64,000 nucleotides of DNA, from NCBI GenBank assembly GCA_029204225.1, contig CM055097.1, positions 74,796,860 through 74,860,859 on the forward strand. The letters run 5' to 3'. This document shows positions 31,590 to 43,255 of this stretch, piece by piece (position 1 is the stretch's first letter; every line of letters begins with the position of its first letter). The stretch is from Diphasiastrum complanatum. Its lineage: Eukaryota; Streptophyta; Lycopodiopsida; Lycopodiales; Lycopodiaceae. The position numbers and the translations under genes were made by a program. Below the pieces are notes generated by a model. That model saw nothing but the letters and a program-made list of their open reading frames with translations, ran no database searches and was not told the origin of the DNA.

Positions 31590-32825
31590 ACCAATGATAT
31601 GATGAAAATATGTATTACTTCCAATTGGGGAAAAGCAAAAAAAAACAATTAAAATTTTTGTGGTTACAAATGCAAAGATTGACATGATAGAAAAAAAAGT
31701 TTTATCAGTCAGGTTTTTTGAGTTTTGAGTGAGCAATGCATATGATGTTATTGCAATATTTATACCAATTGTATTTTTTGTGCAATTGTATAAGCTCTGA
31801 AGATAGATAAAAAAAAAAAGTGTGACATACAGTATTCAAGAAATTTTTTTTTGAGTAATCCAACAAAGTCTAGATTTTCTTTTTCCAAAATCAGTTCAAG
31901 CTTTTTATCAACAATAAATATTAGGAGTCTAGGTAGGATGTCAATCTCAATTTTTTGCTTATTCATAACTGAAGGATATAATGGTATTTTAGCCATATTA
32001 GGATTGATAAACTTAATAGTTATAGTTGAAGCACGAAAGTGCTTTAAGTTTTTATATGATTTTATCAAGTGCATGGCTTTGTCAAAAGTAGATCCAATTT
32101 GGATAATGTCATGAGCTCTTGCATGTCCATTGGAATAGCTACATATCACAATATTAGTGGCTTTTTCAAAAATCTAGATTTTAATAAAATGTTTTTCACA
32201 TATGCAATTGGTAGTATATAATCTCCACATGATTTAAAATCTTCCTTCTTGTCCCATCATCACCATTATTTCTTTTACCTCCAACTATAATTATATTGGT
32301 TACCTCTCTTCAATTCTTTTCCAACTCTAGGTGTTTGTTTTTTCTTTATATTTTTTTTCTTGTTTGGCGTCATATTTTCCCTCATAGATTATCTAACTAT
32401 GCCTTCATTCTAGGTCTTGCTTTGACATTCACATCTTCTACGAGACTATTTTTCCTAAATATTTGATCTTGATCTTGTTTTATATTGAACAAATGGTAAT
32501 TTGAAAATTATCACTACAGTAAATGCTTTTTTTTTTTAATTTCATTTATTTTAATAGTCCTTTTTTTCCAAATTCGAGATTCTTTTATCTACCTCAATAG
32601 GTCCTTGACAATAATACTGAAACTATCCACCATGTCATAGTTACAAAACAACTATGTGTTCCTATTGGTCTCTATTTAGTCCAAAAGACAATTTTTGTTG
32701 GTTGTATAAAACATTGCACTCCAAAGTTTGTATGTGTGTACTTTTTGTGTGCTCACTAGAATGTTCATTATAATGGAGGATTTCTATTTTTCATTTCTAA
32801 AGATGGTGGATAGGAAAAAAAAATG

Positions 32826-33068
32826 TTGATATGGCCCTCTTTATATGAGTCAAACTTGGTATGATTGAGTGAGACATGTTTGACCTTTTGCCTTGCCTAA
32901 GTGGCTTTTGGTTTGTATAGTTAGCCTAATTACTTGATACATATATTTTGATATAATCCTCTTTAGATGACTCAGACTTGGTATGATTGAGCGAGACATA
33001 TTTGGCGTTTTTCCTTGCCTAAGGGGCTTTTGGTTGTATAGTTAGCCTAATTACTTGATACAATTCTT
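32826..33068. repeat. 122-bp tandem duplication
   Basis: Copies at 32826-32947 and 32948 to about 33068. Shared blocks: acttggtatgattgag, gagacat, ccttgcctaag, ggcttttggt, tatagttagcctaattacttgatac. Divergence is higher than in the 81-bp duplication. Confidence 0.85.
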
Positions 33069-33189
33069 TGGGAAAGAAGAAGGTTTTTGGTGCAAAGGAC
33101 TTTCTTCTCTAGGAGGTGTGCTTTTGGTACAAGCGTTATCCACGATGGTGGTCTATGACTAGTGCAATATATAGTAAATTCAAGCATTT

Positions 33190-33193
<4 letters not shown>

Positions 33194-33260
<67 letters not shown>
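33194..33260. repeat. TA microsatellite
   Basis: About 33 uninterrupted TA units. Confidence 0.95.
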
Positions 33261-33264
<4 letters not shown>

Positions 33265-33670
33265 GCACATATAGACAAAATCTTATCAATATTGTGAGTG
33301 ATGGATAGGTGTACAAATTTTGGTTTAAATTAGCACCGGGTAAGGATATTGATGGATTCAAACCTAAGCTACTTTACAAATGAAAAAAAATAGAAAACTA
33401 GTTTTAATTTTCAAATTAAATTTTTTTTTTGGTCTTAAGTATTCTAGTGAACTTTTCAGATGATTCTTAACTACTTACACCAACCAAAAGGCATGAAAAT
33501 GTGAAAAGCATACAAATATTCAAAATTCATACATGATTAAACTAGTTTAAAAGTTAATTATATAGAGCAGTTGTGCACCTCTCATTATGAGACGCCTACC
33601 ATACATGTATATAAGCCTATTGGTGAATGATCTTAATATAAGCATATTATCTTCAACTTACTAGTATGCA

Positions 33671-33810
33671 TCCTATATTTTAGACAAGCATACAAGAAGT
33701 AGATTCTCTAAGAATCAAGCTCATGGAGCTTCTAACCTTCTTGACTTAATCTACTCAGATATTTGTGGGCCAACTTAGACTATCTCTATTTGAGGTGCCC
33801 AATATCAGTT
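33671..33810 (+). pseudogene. Short copia integrase fragment
   Basis: Frame with KHTRSRFSKNQAHGASNLL and DLIYSDICGPT followed by TAG: the end of the integrase zinc domain and first catalytic Asp. About 45 codons only, cut on the right by the LTR fragment of element E. Confidence 0.7.
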
Positions 33811-33950
33811 TGGGGCTTTGCTATATCTACAGTGTTTCTTCATAACAGACTTAACTTTTGTTGTGCCATCTTTGAGAGCTTGTGAGGAGTGGCTATGGTG
33901 ATTGTGTGATTTGATCTGCATACTGCACGAGATTCTATTGGAATTTCAAC
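33811..33950 (+). repeat. Truncated 5' LTR of element E
   Basis: cagtttggggctttgctatat through ctattggaatttcaac matches 44227-44368 with few differences. The first two thirds of the LTR are absent; the left side is copia integrase sequence. Confidence 0.85.
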
Positions 33951-33951
33951 T

Positions 33952-33963
33952 TGGTATCAGAGC
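33952..33963 (+). promoter_or_regulatory. Primer-binding site of element E
   Basis: tggtatcagagc, full match to initiator tRNA-Met, one base from the LTR end. Confidence 0.9.
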
Positions 33964-36900
33964 TGCAGGGTGATGCAGGTATGCACGATCCGGTGGAGCT
34001 ATTGGGATAGCGTCTTTCACCAGAAGAAATAGCACTCAAAGCGACTTAGGAGAGAGGACTCCATACAGGGTATAGGCAGTCCGGAGGGCTGGAGACAGCA
34101 AAGTTCCTTCGATCGGAACTTCGAGGAAGTAATCAAAACAATCGTTGTAGTGAGTTTTTGGAGGAATTCTGAAAAAATGCTCAACACGGTGAGTTGCTTT
34201 GGAAAACGCTGTGATGGAAAATTGGCCAAAACTTCTTCGGTGCTCCGTCAATTATTGAGTGAAGCGGATCAAAAGGTGGAGCAGGGTAGTGGCAGCCATA
34301 GCCTTTTGTCTTGGAAAAAAACATTGAGAGAGATGGAGGACCGTAGGAGCTCATGGGTCTGTCGCACGGCCAGGGCGAGTGAGACTATAGCGTAAAGTGG
34401 CGGCCCGGTGTATTGAGGAGTGAGCTTGGGCGCTCAAGGTGGTTCGTAGCTGCAGGATCGGCCATCCAAGAGATCAATGGAAAGGATAACAAGTCTCACA
34501 ATCAACGTGGGCCACAGGATGAGGAATGACCATTGGGATTGGGATGTGATTGAAAGGGCCCGACGTGCCTTGAAGTAAATAAAATGGCATTTCTTCATTA
34601 AAAATTTCACATTGAAATGTGAATTTGGACCCGAAGGGCTTGAAAGCCAACTCTTCATTAAAAATCTTCTTGATGAAGAATTAGTTCATTTTGCAAGGGC
34701 ATCCTTTGGAGAAGGATAACTTTGGCTAAAGGGCACCTATTTTGGCCATCCTTGGGCCAAAATGACCTTGAAACTGGCTGCTCAGAGCCAGCAAATAGAG
34801 CGATGTCATAGACTAGGGAAAAATGTGTTTCGGGGTGTTTTCATCACCATTCTACTAAGCGGAGTGCAAGTGACCTAGTGATGGGCTACATTCGCCATTT
34901 GGGTACCGTAGGGCCAACTTTGGGGTGATTTTTGGCTAGTGAAACCTGCTACAGGGCGGTACAATGAGGCATTATCACTTTGAAATTATTATTGCTTACT
35001 TCTGATAAGGTAACAGGGTTTTTGGAAGTAGTAAATGTAGTATGGGAGTGAATGGTAGTGGAATTGTGTGGAAAAAGCTAGTTTTGGCAACGAAAGTTCA
35101 GTTTGGCGGCGTGACTACTCATCATTGGTAACAATTTTGAGAGGGCAAGCAATCACAAGTGAGAGGTAGGCATGGTATGCCAGTTACAGGTGAAAAATTC
35201 TTGTGATTAGGTTCAACTCTTGGGGTTAGAACCAACCAACGTCAGGTGGCATTTTGGGGGAAACGCTCTCACAGGCATGATCGGCAGTGCCATTGTTGAG
35301 TCAGGTGATAGCTGCATTGACACATGCATCTGTAGCTTGAAAATTTCTCATTCGGAGGGAAATATGGGCTAGCTTGAAGGTACACACATATTGGCGGTCA
35401 CGGGTGATGGAAGTGTGAAGTGGTGCCAGTTGAAAGCCATTAGGCAAGATAGCGGACTTGCATTGGACGAGCTGTGTGTGGGACATGTAGAGGATGAAGA
35501 ACGGATCAATGATCACACTTTGGAGACTCTTGGTGAGTGGTGAGTGTGATGATTTTGCGATTTTGCAATCGGTGAGTCAATTTTGATCAAGCCATTTTAG
35601 TTGTGGAATAGTGTATCAGGTTTGTCATCGAGGAGATACACTTCAACTGCCTATTCTAGGTAAATCAAATCAATTTGCCATATCAAGATTGCATCAGGGA
35701 TGCAGATTCCAGTGATGGCAAGGTGCAGATTATCTGGTTTGGACCACGGAAGATCTCACAGGTTCACTTGGAGGGATATTGGCATGCACAGTTATGTGAG
35801 GGACTTGATGGTGGCTTTGGAGTTCACATCTCAGTGTATTCTTAGGGAGTGGTTTGGAACCATTCACAGAGCAGCTTGGAGCTAGTTTGGGGGAATACAG
35901 GTGGGCACTACAGGGTAGATGCTCAGATCTTTGTGATCAAGAATGGCATTGGGATACTTGGTAGGGATAACACTGTAGGATGACATGGGATGATCACCAG
36001 GGGGCAGCTATTTCATATTGGACCTGAGTCATTGGCATGGACATGACTTACAGGTGGAATTCATGATGGAATCATAACACTGCAAATGCAAATGGACAAA
36101 GCATGAAGCTTTGAGAGCCAGATCTATATTGGAGAGCTGATGGTGAGTGTTTTGCTAGCAATCTATTGTAGGGGACACTGATGGCGAGGACTTTAAGATG
36201 TCCTCATTTGGGAGTACAGGTTGGCATTACAGCATGGGGCCAGTTTTGGACATTGGCATCAATGGAGAGGCATCTACCATCACGGGCATGGATAAGCTAC
36301 CTATAGCTTTCATGCATTTGGTTGTATTTGCAGGAGTCTAGGCTTGGCACAGGTGTTGGAATTTCCATGGTGCAGATTCTCAAGTGGTGAGATCATGGGG
36401 AAGCCTAGAGGAAGTCACTCAGAGCCATATACCTCAGTACGATCAGGGAGATAATAGTCTCGGAATCCCATGAGCGGCGACTCAGGGATATGCTTGCGTT
36501 GGCATGGTGTCAGGTGGCACATAGCCAGGGAGAGCGAGTAGATGCTAGGAGCTAGGTGGAGCAGGTGATGCTTTGGAGTTTGGCTTGTCTAGTAGGATGG
36601 TGACTAGGATCGGAGACATTAGGTGAGCATAGTATGTGGATGATGAGTCCATTGGGGTGGCGCTCAGGGAGATGCTACAGTTGCTCAGGTATGATATGTC
36701 ATTTGATGTATGGACAATGTTCTTCAGCTGGTGCATCATGTGGTGACCTAGGGACGGGTCAAGCCTACTTGGAGGTAGGTGGCGTGGAGTGTACCCGGTG
36801 TGGTACATATCCTGAGGGCATGGAGTGTACTACAGGGTGATGTGGATCCAGCATGCCCATGGTTGTGAGCTAGTAGGGATGGAGATGGTTGCTCAGAGAG

Positions 36901-37571
36901 TGACAACTAATACTTTGGCGAGTGATCAGGTGAGCTGCATGGTTATATGGACAGTAGTCTCCTGGTTGGTGTCACATGTTGTTGTTATCCATCATTATTT
37001 GGTAAGCAAGATGCAGCTTTTGGTTAGATCCAATTGGAGTCTAGTTGCACTACAGGTGGACAGATTCTTGGGGAGCTATCAACGCGTAATGGATACTTGG
37101 TGATCGGATGGTACAAGAGGGTACATGGTTTTGGAGCTATCCTACTTGATATGCTATGGATCGTGGGAGAGTTATTCATCATGATAGTGGATCTAGTTTG
37201 CATTTGCTTTGTCTTAGATGCTATGGTGGATGTGTTGGTGAGATAGGCTCCTTGGTGGGAGGCCTATATATTGGTCAAATCAGAGTTGGCAATGTCAAGC
37301 ATGGGAAGTTGAGCCTACATGAGATGTAAAAGAGGCAGATCATCATCAGTATCTCTGGGAGGTAGGTGAGCTACTCAGATATAGCCTATGGTGAGGGTTG
37401 TGTACATTCATTCATTGAGTCCTTGGTAGACTTTTGTGCTTGAAGCATGGGGAATGGATGGGGATCAGCTTTCAAGACTTATTGGACAAGATGTTAGAGC
37501 AAAGCGGCTTGGAGCGTAGCTTGGAGCACTCATTGGTTCAGAATGCTTAGACATGCGGGCGTCTTGGTTAC
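33964..37571 (+). other. Non-coding interior of element E, left part
   Basis: No open frame with a recognisable domain on either strand; the longest frames are about 80-90 codons and look random. Composition is unlike the neighbours: G exceeds C strongly on the plus strand (20 G and 10 C in 36181-36240). Phrases such as tggcattgg, acaggtgg and tgatggtg recur without a fixed period. Confidence 0.65.
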
Positions 37572-38421
37572 TGTGAGAAATTGGCAAAAATCTAGCTTGG
37601 TATTTTTTATGATAGAAGTTTGCAAGTGAATCTCACATGTGTGGAGGATGTTCCCATGTGTGGATAATTGTAAAGTAAATAAAAATTTTTGATATAGGGG
37701 TCTCATAGAATTTCATAGTCAAGCATTTAGGTGTAGGATGTTGATAGAGTCAAATTTGGCATAGATGGCAAATTATCCATTTCCACTTGTAATGTCACTA
37801 TTGAGCCAAAATAGAGTAGGAGGCCAAACTTGTGCCAATTAGAGTGTAGACAAGTGTAATGCTTTTGTTTGATGAAGTTTAAGAGGTCCAATAGGATTTA
37901 GAGGTGGAACCCTGAGTGGTCCAATAGAATTTGAGGTTTGCTTGAAAATGGTCCAATAGAATTTAGAGGTGCATGGATCAGTGGTCCAATAGGATTAGGA
38001 GGTGGCAAAGTGTGGTCCAATCATTGTTAAGCATAGTGGTAGCTCGTGGATATACTAGTATCATTGTACTCCTCATTTGGATCTAATTGATTTTGAGATT
38101 GAGTGATTTTGAGTGTAAGTGATTTTCTAGCTTTCTCTCTCTACTCGAGAGCTATTGATGATTTTCTCTCTCTACTCCAGAGCTATTGATGATTTTCTCT
38201 CTCTACCCAAGGGGAGCAGCTTGTTTTTACTTAGATTAATTTTAAAACACTTCCCACATGTGTGAGTGAGAGTTGGAAGTGATTGAATGCATGTAGTAGT
38301 GTGTTTTTGCCATAGAATCAAAGATAGATCTTGAATCTCAATCTAGTCTTGATCGTGCATCTGCACACCTTAGGAGATCACAAGTACATGTTGTGGACAG
38401 TCCACACATGTGAAATCAACA
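37572..38421 (+). repeat. 5' LTR of element D
   Basis: tgtgagaaattgg...gtgaaatcaaca. Contains three copies of a ~29-bp unit (gagctattgatgattttctc plus ctctctact) near 38140-38205; the 3' LTR has two. CACATGTGTG-type palindromes occur near both ends. Confidence 0.92.
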
Positions 38422-38434
38422 TGGTATCAGAGCC
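38422..38434 (+). promoter_or_regulatory. Primer-binding site of element D
   Basis: tggtatcagagcc, 13-base match to initiator tRNA-Met directly after the LTR. Confidence 0.95.
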
Positions 38435-39168
38435 TACCTAAGGTTACCATGCATTTTGATCCATTTAAGTGAAAACTATTCATCAATCTTGAGCTAGAAT
38501 TGTCAAGGTCCATTTTCCTAGCTATCTTGTTCAATTTTGGATCAAAAGAGATCATAAGGACATTGATTGGATCTGACCTGGTACTGTACGAAATCAGGTG
38601 CTCAGACAAGTGTGAGGAACATCCAATTTCAGTTTGGGAGTTCTCTTTCATGGTTGATCCAGAAAACTTGCTAGATAGAAGCTATTTTTGTCTAGTTTCT
38701 GATGCAATCAATTTTATTCCATTTAGTTGTGCCAATCAAAAGTTATAATCTTTTGAAGAGGGTCAATTAGGACACCTAGACCTAGGTGGATACATTTGGT
38801 TTGGTCAAGAGATTGCTTGTTTGATCCAAAATCACAGTTGAATGCTTACCAATCTCATCTATATGTGATCTAGGCACTGTTTTGAGATCTTAGCCATTTT
38901 GTTTCATACAATATCATTGTATTTGAGTCAAATTTGGTTTCTTAGTGTATTTCACACGTGCTAAGAGTGTTTGATCCTAACTTTGCCCATACTCCATCAT
39001 TTGATGTGAAGTAGATCTAGTTTTGGAGAGATTGAGATAGCTAGTGAGAATCATCTCACAATTTGTTGCAAGATCTTGCATAGGAGATGGTAGCACACCA
39101 TTATTGGATCCTATAGTGAGAGAGAAACAACATTTTTTGTTCATCACTTTTATTTATCTCCACTTTAC
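38435..39168 (+). other. Leader of element D
   Basis: About 730 bp without a credible reading frame, between primer site and gag, similar in length to the leader of element I. A TTCACACGTG site occurs near 38950. Confidence 0.65.
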
Positions 39169-40097
39169 ATGACTTCAATGAGTCATACTTGTTGCAACCA
39201 AGTGAGAGATTGTCTACTTCCAATTATTCAATATGGAAGTTGAGGATGGAGTCCATCTTGATACTCCAAGGTGTGATGGACATTGTACTTGGGATTGAGG
39301 AGGGGCCTCAAGTCCTTCAAGAAGTACAAAAATACAAGAAGAGATCTAGGATGGCTCTCCACTACATTAAGATGAATGTCTCTAATGAGATATTGAGGGA
39401 GATTGGTGATTGTTCTACATCCAAGGAAGCTTGGGATTGTCTCAAGTCCATCTATGAGGCTAAGAACACCTCTAGGATCCTCACTCTAAGAAATCAAATC
39501 TTCCAAAGTAGTCAAAAGAGTGATGAGAGTGCATCTAATTATGTTTTGAGAGTCAAGGATATTCATAGGGAGCTTGCATGTATTGGTGACTCAATCAATC
39601 AAAGTGAGCTAGTCCAAGTCATTCTCAATGGCTTGAGAGATGAATATGACAACCTTGTCCAATCCTATTCCATTAAGGAGGAGCTACCAAGTTTGGAGGC
39701 CCTTCAAAGTGTGCTTATTTCTGAAGAATCAAGACAAGAGTACAAACTCTTGAGAATGGACAAGCTATCACTCAATCATGATGATGGCAAAGTTCTATTT
39801 GCCAAACACAAAGAGAGGAGTAAGAAGCAACACCATCACTTCTCTAATGACAAAGCTAAAGACCAAGATGGAGAGGAGGAAGATGATTCCTCTAATGCTT
39901 CATCATCCAAGCTCAAGAAGAAAAAGGTCAAGTGCTTTTATTGTGACAAGAAAGGCCATTATGCCACCAATTTCTTCAAGAAGAAGAATCAACTCAATCA
40001 AGCCAACTGTGAAAATTGTCAACATTTCCTAGCTAGTTTGAGGCCTAAATTGGCTAAAATTGTAAATAGTTTTGGTTCTGGAGTTTCACACGTGTGA
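39169..40097 (+). pseudogene. Gag of element D
   Basis: The likely start ATG (39169) is out of frame with the body, so an indel lies near 39186. From 39189 the frame is open: LSTSNYSIWKLRMESILIL, HYIKMNVSNEILREIGDCST, YVLRVKDIHRELACIGD, LVQVILNGLRDEYDNL, then a Lys-rich stretch. The zinc knuckle is CFYCDKKGHYATNF: the fourth ligand is Phe instead of Cys. The frame then runs into the solo LTR at 40008 and stops at 40097. Confidence 0.88.
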
Positions 40098-40662
40098 ACC
40101 AGGCCACAATGTTTTTATTTACTGTATTTTTTCAGTATGATGAAGTGTCAAACTTCATACCCTTCAAAATGAGACCATTTTGATGTATTTTGGTCATATA
40201 AGCCATTTTTAGCTATTTTTCCTATATAGGGAATATCTAGGGTCAAGTACCTTCTAGAGAGAGGAGAGAGAGTCATCTTCCTCATCCATAAATAGTAGGG
40301 AAGTCGTGGAGAACAGGTTGGAGAAACCTTTTGTATGCTTCATTGAGATCAATAGATCATTGTCATTGTTTCTTCCTCCATTGAGAGCATTGTTGTGTGT
40401 ATTGTCTTCAAGCTATTGTGTATGATCTTAGGTGCTTTCCAAAAGTGATAGGCTGATGTATTATGGACTGTATAATGCTATTTTGGGCCGCACTTGATGT
40501 TTATGGAAGTTTCCATTTGTGATAAATGCTTTTTGATCAAGTTCTTTGCATTCTAGGTAGCATAGAATGTGTTGCCAATTCCTAGCTTATGTAGTTTGGA
40601 GTGCAAGCATTCAAGCCAATGATCTTGGAGTTTAGATCCACTTAGGATCTGTATTTTTCACA
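40008..40662 (+). repeat. Solo LTR with perfect 5-bp target duplication
   Basis: 655 bp, tgtgaaaattgtc...tatttttcaca, flanked by ccaac at 40003-40007 and 40663-40667. It has no primer site or coding sequence. CACACGTGTG at 40087-40096 and a cctatataggg TATA-like box near 40223 suggest plus orientation. It interrupts the gag-protease junction of D, whose frame resumes at once after the second ccaac. It was left by recombination between the two LTRs of a full element. Confidence 0.92.
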
Positions 40663-40667
40663 CCAAC

Positions 40668-41606
40668 ATCACCAATGAGAAAGAAGACTATATTGCAAGT
40701 GATGGAGAAGGCTCTCTTATGGCATCAAGCTTCTCCTCTTCCACCTTTAACAAGGATGACTCATGGTATATTGATAGTGGAGCATCTTCACATATGTGTG
40801 GCTCCAAGCACTTTTTTTCATCTATTATGCCTTATGGAGTCAAGAAGACCATATACATTGCAAGTAAGCATGAGTGCAATATTGAAGGAGTAAGGATTAT
40901 TCCCTTGAAGCTTGCATCTTCCAAAGATCTCTTTCTCAACAATGTTCATTTTGTCCCAAAGCTTACAAAGAACATCTTAAGTGTTGGCCAACTTCTTGAT
41001 AGTGGCTTTGATGTCAATTTCAATATTGACAATTGTGTGATCAAGAAGGATGGTGAGATCGTTGCATATGGATCAAGATTTGAAGGCATCCTTCTCTCTT
41101 CAAGTATTATGGTGTATGATTATTCCTTATTATTCAAAGCATATGTTGAGAAGAAATTATCATTGAAGATCAAAGCTTTGAGGTGTATTGGAGCTCTTGA
41201 AGGAATAGCACCATATGAATTTTTATTCAAGATGAAGCCTAAGGTTGATCAACTTAATGAACTTGGTAGTGCTTGCTTTGCACATATTCCCTTGGAAACA
41301 AGAAGGAAGGATGATCCAAGCTCATGGATCATGATTGGATACTCATCCATCAAGAAGTCCTTTAGTGTCTTTACACTCTCTATTTCAAAAGTGACTGTGA
41401 ATATAGATGTTACATTGCATGAAAATTTAATCTTGGAAGTGGTCGAGATCAAGGCTTCTCAAGAAGCATCACAAGTTATCTTTTTTGAAGATATTCAAGT
41501 TATGATGGGGCCAATGTGCGAGGAGGAGTTTCTTCTTCATATGATTTCAAGAAGATATTCAAGATGCATGTCCGAGTCTTTATGGCTCACCTTACATGGC
41601 AAATAG
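40668..41606 (+). pseudogene. Protease and shrunken integrase of element D
   Basis: Frame 40719-41606. Protease WYIDSGASSHMCG keeps D-S-G. Then VHFVPKLTKNILSVGQLLDSG. After VAYGSRFEGILL the pre-integrase, zinc domain and most of the core are deleted; only YVEKKLSLKIKALR remains before the tail (APYEFLFKMKPKVDQL, GSACFAHIPLETRRKDDPSS, MIGYSS, VNIDVTLHE). No catalytic triad survives. The frame remains open through the deletion scars for 295 codons. Confidence 0.85.
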
Positions 41607-42424
41607 GGGCATCTTTCATGTTTTATCTACTACAACACATTCATATATGCTTCTCTTCCTTTGCTTGAAATACTATCTTGCTTCATTGAATTTTTTGGAT
41701 CTCAAAGTTCAAGAAAAGCTATACTAGTTTTGTATGATGCTTATGGTATGGACATGTTTCTTGTCATTATTGACTTAGATGTGTTTCCAATACTTTTGGA
41801 AAGCAAGATATTGTATTGTCAAAAGTATGCTCTTGGTTCTAGTAAGAACAAGATTGAGCTTGGTACTAACTTTTTTGAAAATCATGTTTTCACATGTTTT
41901 GAGGTAAATTCTAAACTCCTCTTGAGATTAAGTAAAGCATCCAAAGTGGACACTTACATCCTTGAGAGAGTAACTAGCCTAAAAAAGATCAAGATAGTCT
42001 TTGATATCAAGATTAGATCCATCATGGATATAGTTCATTGTATGTGGACTAGTCAAGCTAGAAAGCATAATCTTGATAATCATCATTGTTTCACATCTTA
42101 TGATCTTGATCTCCATGATCCTTATGAGGCTTGGAAGCCTCAGATTTCTCTATTTATGGTGCATCCATCATGCAAGTGGAACTTTCAAAGCAAAGATCAT
42201 CATCAAGCATGGAGGAAGCCCATGATCATAGTGGCATATTGGTGGAGCACTCTTCAAAGGCATTGGCAAGAGATCTCTACCAAAGAGATCTTATCATGGA
42301 TATGGTGAGGGTGCTGCTATGATATATTCCTTGGCTGATCTTCACTTCTTATGCATACAAAGGATCCACTCAAAAATATTTACAAACTTCTCAAGTGATC
42401 TAGTACCTTTCCAAGCTATTTTTT
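41607..42424 (+). pseudogene. Element D sequence in place of RT, with an RNase H-tail remnant
   Basis: A 215-codon open frame (41661-42308) shows no RT motif. It has LDVFPILLESKILYCQKY and SKNKIELGTNFFENHVF, and near 42230-42300 a second frame reads LARDLYQRDLIMDMVRVLL, similar in layout to the ALGKDLF...SLGVL end of RNase H in element B. It could be decayed pol or foreign DNA. Confidence 0.45.
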
Positions 42425-42433
42425 GAGGAGGAG
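42425..42433 (+). promoter_or_regulatory. Polypurine tract of element D
   Basis: gaggaggag directly before the 3' LTR, preceded by a T run, as in elements I and B. Confidence 0.85.
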
Positions 42434-43255
42434 TGTGAGAAATTGGCAAAAATCTAGCTTGGTATTTTTTATAATAGAAGTTTGTAAGTGAATCTCACAT
42501 GTGTGGAGGATGTTCCCACGTGTGGAAAATTGTAAAGTAAATAAAAATGTTTGATATAGGGGTCTCATAGAATTTCATAGTCAAGCATTTAGGTGTAGGA
42601 TGTTGATAGGGTCAAATTTGGCATAGATGGCAAATTATCCATTTTCACTTGTAATGCCACTAATGAGCCAAAATAGAGTAGGAGGCCAAACTTGTGCCAA
42701 TTAGAGTGTAGACAAGTGTAATGCTTTTGTTTGATGAAGTTTAAGAGGTCCAATAGGATTTAGAGGTGGAACCATGAGTGATCCAACAGAATTTGAGGTT
42801 TGTTTGAAAATGGTCCAATAGAATTTAGACGTGCATGGATCAATGGTCCAATAGGATTAAGAGGTGGCAAAGTGTGGTCCAATCATTGTTAAGCATAGTG
42901 GTAGCTCGTGGATCTACTAGTATCATTGTACTCCTCATTTGGATCTAATTGATTTTGAGATTGAGTGATTTTGAGTGTAAGTGATTTTCTAGCTTTATCT
43001 CTCTACTCGAGAGCTATTGATGATTTTCTCTCTCTACCCAAGGAGAGCAGCTTGTTTTTACTTAGATTACTTTTAAAACACTTCCCACATGTGTGAGTGA
43101 GAGTTGGAAGTGATTGAATGCATGTAGTAGTGTGTTTTTGGCATAGAATCAAAGATAGATCTTGAATCTCAATCTAGTCTTGATCTTGGTGCATCTACAC
43201 ACCTTAGGAGATCACAAGTACACGTTGTGGACAGTCGACACATGTGAAATCAACA
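42434..43255 (+). repeat. 3' LTR of element D
   Basis: 822 bp, tgtgagaaattgg...gtgaaatcaaca. Scattered substitutions against the 5' copy and one fewer 29-bp unit. CACGTG at 42517-42522 where the 5' copy has CATGTG. Confidence 0.92.

Larger units (their letters stand above)
30181..33670. other. Gene-free AT-rich DNA with tandem duplications
   Basis: No retrotransposon domain, gene or RNA was recognised on either strand. The longest open frame (31760-32149, minus, 129 codons) has biased, Ile/Lys-rich composition without motifs and is probably chance. It contains an 81-bp tandem duplication, a 122-bp one and a TA microsatellite, listed separately. Confidence 0.6.
37572..43255 (+). mobile_element. 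Non-autonomous copia derivative D with both LTRs
   Basis: LTRs of 850 and 822 bp, primer site and purine tract present, gttac before and gttat after (5-bp target duplication with one mismatch). Inside are gag with a frameshift near its start, protease, a shrunken integrase and a remnant of the RNase H tail; RT is not recognisable. It is inserted in element E and is itself interrupted by a solo LTR at 40008-40662. Gag and protease resemble elements I and B. Confidence 0.88.

Noticed and set aside
31760..32149. 129-codon minus-strand ORF in the AT-rich stretch
   Set aside because: Ile/Lys/Phe-rich, no motif, in low-complexity AT DNA; probably chance.
36545..36840. Opposed 87- and 68-codon ORFs in element E
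   Set aside because: No domain, overlapping on opposite strands, in a G-skewed non-coding body.
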